Origin: Polaribacter sp. Q13
GTDB taxonomy: Bacteria > Bacteroidota > Bacteroidia > Flavobacteriales > Flavobacteriaceae
NCBI RefSeq assembly: GCF_016858305.2
Contig: NZ_CP074436.1
Span: 2,314,001-2,378,000, forward strand
DNA: 64,000 nt
Direction: 5' to 3'
The first letter of the stretch is position 1, and each line of letters opens with the position of its first letter. Shown here piece by piece: positions 27,167 to 35,518 of the stretch. The notes under the pieces were generated by a model that saw only the letters and a list, made by a program, of their open reading frames with translations, was not told the origin of the DNA and searched no databases. The position numbers and the translations under genes were made by a program.

Positions 27167-27201
27167 AATTCGATAGCAAAAGTAATAATTACTATCGAAT
27201 T
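27167..27201. promoter_or_regulatory. Inverted repeat operator in the hxlR divergent promoter
   Basis: AATTCGATAG (27167-27176) and CTATCGAATT (27192-27201) are perfect 10-bp inverted arms, 15 bp apart, in the 77-bp region between divergent genes. An AGTAATAATTA word is also repeated at 27181 and about 27205. This fits a dimeric winged-helix regulator such as the adjacent HxlR protein. Confidence 0.65.
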
Positions 27202-27222
27202 AATAGTAATAATTAATTAAAG

Positions 27223-27639
27223 ATGATAAAAGAATTTCGCTCTGGCTGTCCAATCTCTTCTGCATTAGATGTTGTAGGTGATAAATGGTCTTTGTTAATT
27301 ATCCGAGATATGTTAATTAAACATAAAAAAACATTCAAAGAAATATCTGATTCAGACGAAAGGATTGCTCCAAGTATTTTGTCTGCACGATTAAAGTTAT
27401 TGGAATCTTATAAATTAATATCCAAGACAAAAATACCTGAAAATAAAAAAGAGAATATTTATTTGTTAACCGAAAAAGGAATTCGATTAACTCCAATAAT
27501 CGTTGAATTCAGTTTGTGGGGCGATACTAATATGCGAGAATTTAATAAAATAAACGATATAGAGGGTTTGAATTCAGATAAGTCTTATTTTATTCAATCT
27601 GTTCAAGATAGTTATAATTCTATGTTGCTTAATTTCTAA
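27223..27639 (+). CDS. HxlR-family winged-helix regulator
   Basis: A 138-residue regulator with the HxlR signature: GCPISSALDVVGDKWSLLIIRDML (Cys8 included), then IAPSILSARLKLLESYKLISK and YLLTEKGIRLTPII. Members often sense redox or electrophile stress through the N-terminal Cys, and usually control the divergent gene. Here that is the two-gene membrane-protein unit. The dyad at 27167-27201 is the likely binding site. Confidence 0.88.
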   Translation: MIKEFRSGCPISSALDVVGDKWSLLIIRDMLIKHKKTFKEISDSDERIAPSILSARLKLLESYKLISKTKIPENKKENIYLLTEKGIRLTPIIVEFSLWGDTNMREFNKINDIEGLNSDKSYFIQSVQDSYNSMLLNF

Positions 27640-27777
27640 TAATGTTGCTCTCAAATGGAATACAAATAGCGATTATTTTTATGAATTTGTAAGTTTAAAA
27701 GATAAATGCAACATCATATTACATGCTTTGTCATCTACCCTTATCAATACTTATATTTCGTATTTGTAATTAAATAT

Positions 27778-27820
27778 AAAGATAACTTGCCTAATTATGT
27801 AAAAGATAAGTTATCTTTTT
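27778..27820. terminator. Bidirectional terminator between hxlR and GH10
   Basis: The arms AAAGATAACTT and AAGTTATCTTT are an exact 11-bp match, flanked by A and T runs. They lie between convergent genes ending at 27639 (plus) and 27846 (minus). Confidence 0.82.
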
Positions 27821-27845
27821 ACCGGTATTTAGAATGATTACGATA

Positions 27846-29048
27846 TCAATTAATCCAATTTAATACTGTTTCCAAAATAGCTTCTCTGGCCAATTTAGGT
27901 TGTATATTTCTATCATACAAAAGAGGATAATTTGTTCTATTTGGTATAGGATAGTCATTCTTCCAAGACATTCCATCATGAACACCCCAAAAAGTTACTC
28001 TGTCTATTTTATCTTTATTTTTTAAGAAAATCTCAAATATTTCTTTATATCTATTTGCCAATTGTTTTTCCACATCTTCTGGCAAACCGTTTTTATAAGG
28101 ATCAAAAAAAGTTTTAAATTCTTCCAATTGAAATTGAGGTTCCATCATACTTTTTCCAATAATTTGCCCTTCTTTTGTTAAAGGCAAAACATCAACATCT
28201 AACTCCGTAATCATTACTTTTATCCCAAGTGCAGAATATGCATCAATAGCTTGCTGAATGTATTCGTTTTTAGGGAAATTAAGACCCCAGTGTGCTTGAA
28301 TACCAACTCCATCTATACGAATTCCTTCTTTTTGAAGCATTTTTACCATGCGTACTATACCTTCTCTCTTTTCTGGTCGCCAAGCATTAAAATCATTATA
28401 ATACAGTTCTGTATCTGGTGCATATTCACTTGCATATTTAAAGGCTAGTTTTACCATTTCATCACCGTCACCAATACTATTTACCCATATTGTTGGTCTG
28501 TATGAACCATCATTATCCATTACCTCATTTACCACATCCCAAGCTTGTACTTTTCCTGCATATCTACCTGCAACTGTTTTAATGTAGGTTCGTAACTGCT
28601 CCTTTTGCTCTTTAGGAGTATTAGCCTCTCCTTTTTTATTGGTAAAAAACCAAGCAGGTGTTTGGTTATGCCATATTAAAGTGTGTCCAACAATAAACAT
28701 GTTATTTTCTTTTCCAAAAGCAACAAATTCATCTGCAGCTTTAAAATTATAAACTCCAGGAGCTGGATTTACAGATTCTGCTTTCATACAATTTTCTGGT
28801 GTAATTGTATTGAACTCCTTTTTTACAATTTGGTTTAAAACATTCTCTTTTCCAGAAACAATATCATCGTTTATTGCACTACCTAATAAAAAACGTTTTT
28901 CAAAAGCGTGTTTTAGTGCCATATCCTCGTTAGATTTAGATACAGATAAATTATTACTAGTTTCTTTTGGTGTTTTATCATTATTACATGCAGTAATTGC
29001 AAGCATTAAAATACCAATTAGCATAAAAGTGAATTTTGTTTTTTTCAT
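27846..29048 (-). CDS. GH10 endo-beta-1,4-xylanase, lipoprotein
   Basis: A 400-residue xylanase with lipobox ITAC (Cys21). It has the GH10 pattern HTLIWHNQTPAWF, acid/base Glu175 in WDVVNEVM and nucleophile Glu282 in ITELDVDVL. A loop after the HxxLIWHN motif (FTNKKGEANTPKEQ) is longer than in the 20332 copy. It is the last of three genes with a ThuA/PKD-like protein and an SMP-30 lactonase (gaps 11 and 22 bp). A truncated duplicate lies at 25169-25516. Confidence 0.93.
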   Translation of the reverse strand: MKKTKFTFMLIGILMLAITACNNDKTPKETSNNLSVSKSNEDMALKHAFEKRFLLGSAINDDIVSGKENVLNQIVKKEFNTITPENCMKAESVNPAPGVYNFKAADEFVAFGKENNMFIVGHTLIWHNQTPAWFFTNKKGEANTPKEQKEQLRTYIKTVAGRYAGKVQAWDVVNEVMDNDGSYRPTIWVNSIGDGDEMVKLAFKYASEYAPDTELYYNDFNAWRPEKREGIVRMVKMLQKEGIRIDGVGIQAHWGLNFPKNEYIQQAIDAYSALGIKVMITELDVDVLPLTKEGQIIGKSMMEPQFQLEEFKTFFDPYKNGLPEDVEKQLANRYKEIFEIFLKNKDKIDRVTFWGVHDGMSWKNDYPIPNRTNYPLLYDRNIQPKLAREAILETVLNWIN

Positions 29049-29070
29049 AAAATTTGATTTCTAAACTATC

Positions 29071-30015
29071 TTAATTCCCATATCGAACACCTTGTACATT
29101 CATCTCTAAAGTATACACTGAACTCATCGCTGTTATAAAAAGTTTTTTTTGATTTTTCCCACCAAAAGTTACATTCGCAGTCCAACCCTGCGGCACTGCA
29201 ATTTGTTGAATTTTTTCACTATCAACATTAAAAACTGTAACACCATCAGTTCCTGATAAATAAATATTTCCCTTATTATCTATCGTCATTCCATCAGATC
29301 CCATAGTTGTAAATAATTTTCTATTCGTTAAATTTCCGTTTTCTTGCACATCAAAAACAAAGGTTTTATTGTCTGCTTGGTCTGCTACATACAATTTTCT
29401 ACCATCTTTAGAACCAATAATACCATTGGGCTGTACGTAATTATCATTAGATACAATAATAGGTTTATCTGTATTTGGGGCTAAATAATAGACTCTATTT
29501 TCTTTTTGTTGTGGCTTTTTATGAGACCACCAATCACGTTGATAATAAGGGTCTGTAAAATAAATACCTCCTGTAGCATTAACCCAAAGATCATTTGGGC
29601 CGTTAAGTTTTTTATGCTCATAGTTATCTACAAGTACAGTTACCTCTTTATTTGGTTTAATACGCCATAATTCGTTTTTTTTATCTGCGGCAGACAATAG
29701 GTTACCATTATTATCAAAATAAAGCCCATTTGAACGACCTGAGGGTTTCATATACTCAGATACTAAATTGGTTTTTGCATCCCATTTTAAAATTCTGTCA
29801 TTGGGTTGGTCGGTAAAAAAAACATTCCCTTCTTTATCTGTTGCTGGCCCTTCCGTAAATTCAAAATCATTTGAAATTAAGACCAATTCTGCACCATCGC
29901 CTATAATTTGATTGCTCTTTTTGTTTTGAGCATTACATGAGGTGCATAATACTATAAAGAAAATGATATGTTTAAAACCTAAAAAGGTTTTAAACAATTT
30001 TATATTTATTTTCAT
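29071..30015 (-). CDS. SMP-30/gluconolactonase-family lipoprotein
   Basis: A 314-residue six-bladed propeller of the SMP-30/gluconolactonase/LRE family. The leader ends in lipobox CTSC (Cys27). Metal-site features are FTEGPATDKEGNVFFTD (first Glu), SNGLYFDNNGNLL, KLNGPNDLWV (Asn-Asp), and GSDGMTIDNKGNIYLSG. Family members hydrolyse sugar lactones using Ca2+ or Zn2+. In this operon it could open xylono- or other aldonolactones formed by an exported oxidoreductase. That link is inference from gene content. Confidence 0.85.
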   Translation of the reverse strand: MKINIKLFKTFLGFKHIIFFIVLCTSCNAQNKKSNQIIGDGAELVLISNDFEFTEGPATDKEGNVFFTDQPNDRILKWDAKTNLVSEYMKPSGRSNGLYFDNNGNLLSAADKKNELWRIKPNKEVTVLVDNYEHKKLNGPNDLWVNATGGIYFTDPYYQRDWWSHKKPQQKENRVYYLAPNTDKPIIVSNDNYVQPNGIIGSKDGRKLYVADQADNKTFVFDVQENGNLTNRKLFTTMGSDGMTIDNKGNIYLSGTDGVTVFNVDSEKIQQIAVPQGWTANVTFGGKNQKKLFITAMSSVYTLEMNVQGVRYGN

Positions 30016-30026
30016 TTAAATAATTT

Positions 30027-31196
30027 TTACTCCCTTGTATAGTTTAAGAATTTATTAATTTTAAACTCACCATCTAAAACAGTTGCTTTAAAAACATATT
30101 TACCTGCTTTGGGAATAAAAACACGTGGTGTTATAGTATTTGGGTTATTATTTTCGAACGCACAATCGGCAGGACCTTTTACTTGCTTCCATACTATTTC
30201 TGGGCTAATATCATCTTTATCCTCGTCAGTAATCACAGTTGTAATTGCAAGACTGTTATCTGTTTTTGAATACGTATAATCGATAGTAATAGTGGGTGGT
30301 GTATTTATTGCAGAAACTATAGCATTGGTGTCATTTGCAAAACGTTGCTCATCCTCGAGACCTGCTGCCCAAAGTGCAATTCGTTGTGCAAACACTCTAT
30401 TATCGGAATGACTTAAACGGGTACCAGCCCCAGCATTCCAAAACAAATTACGATCAAAAACACCTATTACTCTACCTTTACCTATTTCAGCTATTGCTAA
30501 AGCTACATCGGTATTTTCATTAAATTTACCATCATTAGAATTTACAACTAACCTACCGCCTAATCCGCCTTCTTGCGCTTTCGCTAAAATTACTGCCGGT
30601 TTAGAAACACGAATAAAACTTACGCCTTCTCCCCTAAAAGCAACGCCTTTATGTTTATTTTTTTTATTAATAAAGTGATCTTGTGTATACTCATTCACCA
30701 AATAGTTTCCAGCACCATTATCAGTCAAAAAATACATACCAAATTGCTCCATTAAAGCATTGTCAGAAATTCTCCCTACTTCATTATCCACACCTACAAT
30801 GCTATACTCACCACCAAATCCACTATCTGACCAAGCAATTACTCCGCCACCTTTTTTCACCCAACGCTTTAAGGCTTTAGCTTCAGCTTTGTTAAAAACT
30901 CGCTGATTTGAGCCTAAAATTAAAACATCAATCGACTTTAAAAATTCGGCATTAATTACAATTTCTTGATCGTAAACTTCGTTTACCGTAAACCCAACAG
31001 CATCTAATGCTTTTTTAAAACCACTCATTCCTAAAGCTCCTTCATCATTCAAACGCATTTGGTGAAATGGTTTTTTACTTCCCGATGGTAGCGTGCCATC
31101 CGCAGCAACATCTCCATATACATAAACAATGTTTTGTGCATCTACAGCAAGAAAACAAATTAAACTTATAGTTAATAATATTATTTTACGTTTCAT
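30027..31196 (-). CDS. Exported GATase/ThuA-like protein with C-terminal PKD-like domain
   Basis: A 389-residue protein with signal peptide MKRKIILLTISLICFLAVDA. Residues about 22-285 look like a class I glutamine-amidotransferase-like flavodoxin fold without an obvious catalytic Cys (VLILGSNQRVFNKAEAKAL, then KRWVKKGGGVIAWSDSGFG, then GKGRVIGVFDRNLFWN). Residues about 295-389 are Ig/PKD-like (ITTVITDEDKD, GKYVFKATVLDG). The function is unknown; it may bind carbohydrate or process a sugar derivative. It is first in the operon with SMP-30 and GH10, 11 bp apart. Confidence 0.65.
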   Translation of the reverse strand: MKRKIILLTISLICFLAVDAQNIVYVYGDVAADGTLPSGSKKPFHQMRLNDEGALGMSGFKKALDAVGFTVNEVYDQEIVINAEFLKSIDVLILGSNQRVFNKAEAKALKRWVKKGGGVIAWSDSGFGGEYSIVGVDNEVGRISDNALMEQFGMYFLTDNGAGNYLVNEYTQDHFINKKNKHKGVAFRGEGVSFIRVSKPAVILAKAQEGGLGGRLVVNSNDGKFNENTDVALAIAEIGKGRVIGVFDRNLFWNAGAGTRLSHSDNRVFAQRIALWAAGLEDEQRFANDTNAIVSAINTPPTITIDYTYSKTDNSLAITTVITDEDKDDISPEIVWKQVKGPADCAFENNNPNTITPRVFIPKAGKYVFKATVLDGEFKINKFLNYTRE

Positions 31197-31286
31197 ATAT
31201 TTATTTTTAGTGATACCTTATTAATAGTTTATTTTATTCGCATTAAAAAAGAGTTATTAAGATAACGCAATTCTACAGCTAAAGTA

Positions 31287-31691
31287 CTAATAAGTAACCT
31301 TCGACTTATTCTTTAACTTTTTTTCCATAATAGGGTATAAATCATAGGTTGGATACATCTCTGATTTAAAAGCTTTCCATGCTGTTCTTTCAATAGCAAG
31401 GTTTACTGCTGATAATTTTGAAGCAGGCAGTTCCAAAACAACCATTTGACCAATTCCCATAACTACAAACCAATTAACTACAGAAACGCCTTCTGGTGGG
31501 AAATTTTCATAAAACCCTTGATCGGTTCTTATCTTTTCAATTTCATTTAAATTCATACTTTGATCATGTTTAAGAAAAACTGTTAATAACAACTTGTCTT
31601 CACCTTTTTCAGAACCGGTTTTTACATCAGTCGATTGCGAATAACCAATGAATTGTATTAAGAATAGCGCGAGTAATAATGAGTATTTCAT
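31287..31691 (-). CDS. Small exported protein, possible dimeric alpha-beta barrel
   Basis: A 134-residue protein with signal peptide MKYSLLLALFLIQFIGYSQ. The mature part (LLLTVFLKHDQSMNLNEIEKI, then GVSVVNWFVVMGIGQMVVLELPASKLSAVNLAIE) looks like a ferredoxin-type alpha-beta barrel, but I do not recognise a family. It stands alone, 90 bp upstream of the three-gene operon and 162 bp downstream of the alkaline phosphatase. A broken fragment of a related gene occurs at 17049-17146, next to a decayed ABM gene. Confidence 0.6.
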   Translation of the reverse strand: MKYSLLLALFLIQFIGYSQSTDVKTGSEKGEDKLLLTVFLKHDQSMNLNEIEKIRTDQGFYENFPPEGVSVVNWFVVMGIGQMVVLELPASKLSAVNLAIERTAWKAFKSEMYPTYDLYPIMEKKLKNKSKVTY

Positions 31692-31853
31692 ATTTTATAA
31701 ATTTTAGATCTATGGTGTTTTTATAAAGTTAATGCTTCTTGTTATGTTTGCTGACAAAAAGTAAGGTGGAAATTCGATTATGGAATATTATTCCTTTTTT
31801 CACCCTATTAATTGAGGATATTTTTAAAAGAATTTCATCTAAAAATGATTCAT

Positions 31854-33263
31854 TTAAATACCCATAAGTTTCAGAATTTTTTTTGGTAAATCGGTATTAT
31901 CGAAATATTCTGAGAACTCTTCTTGACCTTTACCTATAACTCTAACAGGAACCGGTGTACCAGAATGATCACCAGAACCCCATCTTATTCCTGCCTTTTT
32001 ATTCAAAATGTAGGCTGCTGTTTCTGCAATGGATTTTGTCTTAGTTTTACTTAAATAATCGGCATCTGCGTTTACTTCCTTATGTCCTTTAAACTGTTTG
32101 TTGTAGGCAGATTTTAATAAGGTCAATTCTTTATCATCTAAAGACAAACCGATATCCTTGTTTCCTAAGCCAAAATCTGCCTGTACTAACTCTAAAATAG
32201 TATTGAAAGAGACTTTTGGATCTGTATTTTTAAGTTCTGTCATTTTTCTTTTAAACTCTTGAACTGAAATTATTTGGTATTTCAACAATTCAGGATTTGT
32301 GACATAATTTATCCCAGTAGATAAGGCCCCTGTTTCATGGTCTGCAGTAACTATTATTAATGTTTCATCTGGTCGTTTTTTGTAAAACTCAAAAGCTTCT
32401 TTAATAGCATCATTAAAAGCAAGTACTTCATGCACCATAGATACACCATCGTTTCCATGACACGCCCAATCAATTTTACCGCCTTCTACCATCATAAAAA
32501 AACCTTTATCATTATCAATCACTTCAATCCCTTTTTTTGTAAAATCGGCAAGAGAAAGCGCGTCTTCTTTTTTATCAATAGCCCAGTAAAATTCTCCTGT
32601 AGGATACTTTTCAGGGTTTATGGCAATTATTTTTTCATCGCCATTTTTCAGTTTATTAAATTCCTCATGAGAGTCTGCTATGGTATAGCCCTTTTTAATA
32701 GCATTTTCAAATGAATCTGGTTGATCTCCTTTTTTTCCTTTAGGATGATGGAAGCCTCCTCCTCCAAAATAATCAATATTATAATTGGGTAGCTCCATGC
32801 TAATTTCGTAATACATATTACGAGAATCTTGATGTGCATAAAAGGAAGCAGGAGTAGCGTGATCTATCATTACACTAGACAATATACCTACTTTAAAACC
32901 TGCTTTTTTTACTTTTTGAGATATGTTTTCATACGCTATTTTTTTGTCAGGCGATTTTCCTATAATACCATTAGCCGTTTTAAATCCTGTTGACATTGCT
33001 GTTGCTGCTGAACAAGAGGTAGTAACATAAGAACTAGCTGAATAATTCGTCATATTCGAATTAACCGGAAAACTACTCATTAATAGTTTTTCAGTTTTAA
33101 TCTCGTTGGGTTTTGCATTTAAATACATTTCGGTTGTATAAACTTGACTTACTCCCATACCATCTCCAATAAACAGAAATACATATTTTGCATTTTGTTT
33201 CGTTTGTCCATATCCAATAGCACAAAACAAGGCCATTGAAATTATCATCATATTTTTAATCAT
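31854..33263 (-). CDS. Exported alkaline phosphatase (PhoA superfamily)
   Basis: A 469-residue phosphatase with signal peptide (MIKNMMIISMALFCAIGYGQ). The metal site starts with IGDGMG (Asp34). The nucleophile is Ser83 in VTTSCSAATAMSTG; here Thr82 replaces the Asp usual before the Ser in PhoA (Asp101 in E. coli). Further motifs are MVEGGKIDWACHGND, VTADHETG and DHSGTPVPV. It hydrolyses phosphomonoesters in the periplasm. A weaker copy of element B lies about 150 bp upstream, so it may be induced with the xylan genes and supply phosphate. Confidence 0.88.
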   Translation of the reverse strand: MIKNMMIISMALFCAIGYGQTKQNAKYVFLFIGDGMGVSQVYTTEMYLNAKPNEIKTEKLLMSSFPVNSNMTNYSASSYVTTSCSAATAMSTGFKTANGIIGKSPDKKIAYENISQKVKKAGFKVGILSSVMIDHATPASFYAHQDSRNMYYEISMELPNYNIDYFGGGGFHHPKGKKGDQPDSFENAIKKGYTIADSHEEFNKLKNGDEKIIAINPEKYPTGEFYWAIDKKEDALSLADFTKKGIEVIDNDKGFFMMVEGGKIDWACHGNDGVSMVHEVLAFNDAIKEAFEFYKKRPDETLIIVTADHETGALSTGINYVTNPELLKYQIISVQEFKRKMTELKNTDPKVSFNTILELVQADFGLGNKDIGLSLDDKELTLLKSAYNKQFKGHKEVNADADYLSKTKTKSIAETAAYILNKKAGIRWGSGDHSGTPVPVRVIGKGQEEFSEYFDNTDLPKKILKLMGI

Positions 33264-33396
33264 GTCTTATTTATTTTAAATTTATTTTTTTCTTAAACAA
33301 ATGGTTTTCTAGTTAGGTAGTGTTTATTGTTTGTTGAGTTTTTTTGACTAAATATTTTAAAGTAAAGATATCATTAATTGAAATTTTTTGATAAAA

Positions 33397-33430
33397 CTAA
33401 ATAGTCATATTATAAAAAATTTAATGCATT
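33397..33430 (-). promoter_or_regulatory. Possible element B copy, upstream of alkaline phosphatase
   Basis: CTAAATAGTC ... TTTAATGCATT matches the 21624 and 24965 blocks at the AAATAGT and TGCATT ends, with 22 bp between TAAATA and GCATT (23 in those). About 18 of 26 interior positions agree. It lies 134-167 bp upstream of the gene. Confidence 0.4.
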
Positions 33431-33468
33431 GGTTTCTGCAAATAAGTGCTAAAAAGTTTGTGAAAAAC

Positions 33469-34221
33469 CTATTTATTAGATGTCCAGTAAATACCACCAA
33501 AAATGTGATTCAAAAAGTTTCTGTCTTTAAACGATTCTGGTTTATGACCTAAAGCCGTGTAAAAGGATCTTCCACCTTCATATTCTTGATACCATGAAAT
33601 GGGATGTTCCGCTCCCATACCTTTTAACGGAATGCCATCATAACCCGCAGTAAAATCATAAGAAGCTTCATCAACATTCAATAGAATATTTAGTTTCTCT
33701 AAATTCATATTTTCAAAATTATACCACTCATCACTACGAAGCCATTTTTTTGGCAGATGCCATGTTGCCGGAAAATCACTATTCTCAACGTTTACAATTG
33801 CTGCTTGTAATTTTGGATGATTCACAAATTTTGCCCCTACAAGACCATCAAACCAAGCATTGTCGTTTTCACCATCTGCTGTTCCGTGTATGCCTACAAA
33901 GCCTCCGCCTCGTTTCATAAATGCTTTTAAAGCATCCATATGTTTTGTAGTCAAAAAATTGGCATTGGCGTTCATAAATATGACAACATCATATTCTGGT
34001 AATTTAGTTATAAGATCATCTGGTCTTTGCGTCCAATCAAACTTAAACTGATTTTCAGCTGCCATTTCCTTAAATGCTTCAACAGCAACAGGAATGGTAT
34101 TGTAATGCCAAGTATCATGTTGGGTAAACAATAAAACACGAAACTGGTCTTGCGCATTGGTTTTAATCATTGTAAAGAAAAATATAGTTAATAAAAGATA
34201 CTTCATTGTAAAAGGTTTCAT
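33469..34221 (-). CDS. Exported ThuA-like protein (copy 2)
   Basis: A 250-residue paralogue of 22770-23537, with signal peptide ending at about TNA|QDQ. It has the same ThuA pattern: VLLFTQHDTWHYNTIPVA, VVIFMNANAN, GGFVGIHGTADGE. I chose the ATG at 34221 (MKPFTM); the longer reading from 34227 would start at TTG. It follows the lipocalin-like/TIM-barrel gene by about 10 bp and a GH26-like gene before that. All three are exported, so they probably act on one substrate in the periplasm. Confidence 0.82.
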   Translation of the reverse strand: MKPFTMKYLLLTIFFFTMIKTNAQDQFRVLLFTQHDTWHYNTIPVAVEAFKEMAAENQFKFDWTQRPDDLITKLPEYDVVIFMNANANFLTTKHMDALKAFMKRGGGFVGIHGTADGENDNAWFDGLVGAKFVNHPKLQAAIVNVENSDFPATWHLPKKWLRSDEWYNFENMNLEKLNILLNVDEASYDFTAGYDGIPLKGMGAEHPISWYQEYEGGRSFYTALGHKPESFKDRNFLNHIFGGIYWTSNK

Positions 34222-34231
34222 AATCAAACGT

Positions 34232-35512
34232 TTATTTTAATAATTCATAATAAATATATTCCCAAGCTAAACCAACACTATACAATGGTGGAAAACTATA
34301 CTCTTCTACTTCAGATAAAATGTATTGAACTCCAGCTATTTCTTGATAGTTGAAAATATCCTTGAAATCTATTTTACCACTTTCGCCTAATTCTTTATAG
34401 TCTTTTACATGCCAACTAATAAATCGTTTAGGATAGGTTTTAAAATAATGAACAGGATTTACACCGCCCACTTGCATCCAATATACATCAGATTGAAAAT
34501 AGACATATTCTGGGTTGGTGTTTTGAAGAAAATAATCATAAATGGTTACACCTTCTACCTTTAGAAATTCATCAGCATGATTATGATACACAAATTTAAG
34601 TCCGTTCTCTTTACATAGTTTTCCAACTTTATCATAATAATTACAATACTCTTGAAGTTCTTTAATCGTCTTGATGCCTTTTAATTTACTATTTGAAGTA
34701 GATAGATATGCTACACCCGCTTTTTTATGGTCTTGTATCGTTTTATTCCACCATGCATATATTGCGGCATCATCATTTTTATCTTCAGGATCGAAAAAAG
34801 TCATAGAACCCAAAAATTTCATACCTGCTTTTTCAACCATAGTCTTAAACTGCGTTGGACTTTGACCGTAAAAACTACCGTTTTTATATACAAAGGTCTC
34901 CACATAGCTATACCCCATTCTGCCTAACTGAATTAAGGTTTGTTCCGGGTTTTTAAGCATTTCTTTGTGAACAGAAACGAGCTGAATACCAATATTTTTG
35001 TCTTTAGGATTGTTTTTAATATATCTGGTTTTCCATAAACTCTTTTCATTAGTATCAAACCCTTCTAATATAACATCCGTATAATTTTGAAAGTTAAAAT
35101 CAACCTTCATTGTTTTATTTCCATTAAGGTCTTTGTCTTGCATCGTCCATTTTTTTTCTGAAGCAAAACTTCCTTTTCCAGTGAAAAATGCGCCTTGTGC
35201 ATTATGACCTGCAGCAAAAATAGTATCAGTAACACTATCATAACCAATAATTTCTTGAAGTATCGAATTGTATTGGTTGGCGCTGTCTTTTTGTAAAACT
35301 TTAACTGTGAGCGAATGATTATTGAAATTACTCAAACTACTCATTTTTATCTCAGGAAATTTTGCAACACTATCAGTGCTCGGATTCATAGCACTTACCC
35401 ACTGACCAGAATATTGTCTTAGTCTCTCTTTTTGAGAAGTAATACTGTAGTTTTCTTGAGCAAAACCGATAAATGTCATTAGAAAAATAACTAAAAATAT
35501 AACCTTTTTCAT
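34232..35512 (-). CDS. Exported fusion: lipocalin-like (DUF1579-type) domain plus xylose-isomerase-like TIM barrel
   Basis: A 426-residue protein with signal peptide (MKKVIFLVIFLMTFIGFAQ). Residues about 25-155 look like a small beta-barrel of the DUF1579 type (LRQYSGQWVSAMNP, then ILQEIIGYDSVTDTIFAAGHNAQGAFF). Residues about 165-426 are a sugar phosphate isomerase/epimerase (xylose isomerase-like) TIM barrel with QLVSVHKEM, KFVYHNHADEF, YFQSDVYWMQVGG and SWHVKDYKE, the usual metal-binding Glu/Asp/His set. Such barrels act as epimerases, isomerases or keto-glycoside lyases. The pairing with a beta-barrel is unusual. It lies 6 bp after the GH26-like gene. Confidence 0.75.
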   Translation of the reverse strand: MKKVIFLVIFLMTFIGFAQENYSITSQKERLRQYSGQWVSAMNPSTDSVAKFPEIKMSSLSNFNNHSLTVKVLQKDSANQYNSILQEIIGYDSVTDTIFAAGHNAQGAFFTGKGSFASEKKWTMQDKDLNGNKTMKVDFNFQNYTDVILEGFDTNEKSLWKTRYIKNNPKDKNIGIQLVSVHKEMLKNPEQTLIQLGRMGYSYVETFVYKNGSFYGQSPTQFKTMVEKAGMKFLGSMTFFDPEDKNDDAAIYAWWNKTIQDHKKAGVAYLSTSNSKLKGIKTIKELQEYCNYYDKVGKLCKENGLKFVYHNHADEFLKVEGVTIYDYFLQNTNPEYVYFQSDVYWMQVGGVNPVHYFKTYPKRFISWHVKDYKELGESGKIDFKDIFNYQEIAGVQYILSEVEEYSFPPLYSVGLAWEYIYYELLK

Positions 35513-35518
35513 CTTTAC

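Noticed and set aside
31770..31800. GGAATATTATTCC followed by T-run near the alkaline phosphatase end
   Set aside because: The T-run is on the wrong side for the minus-strand gene and no plus-strand gene ends there.
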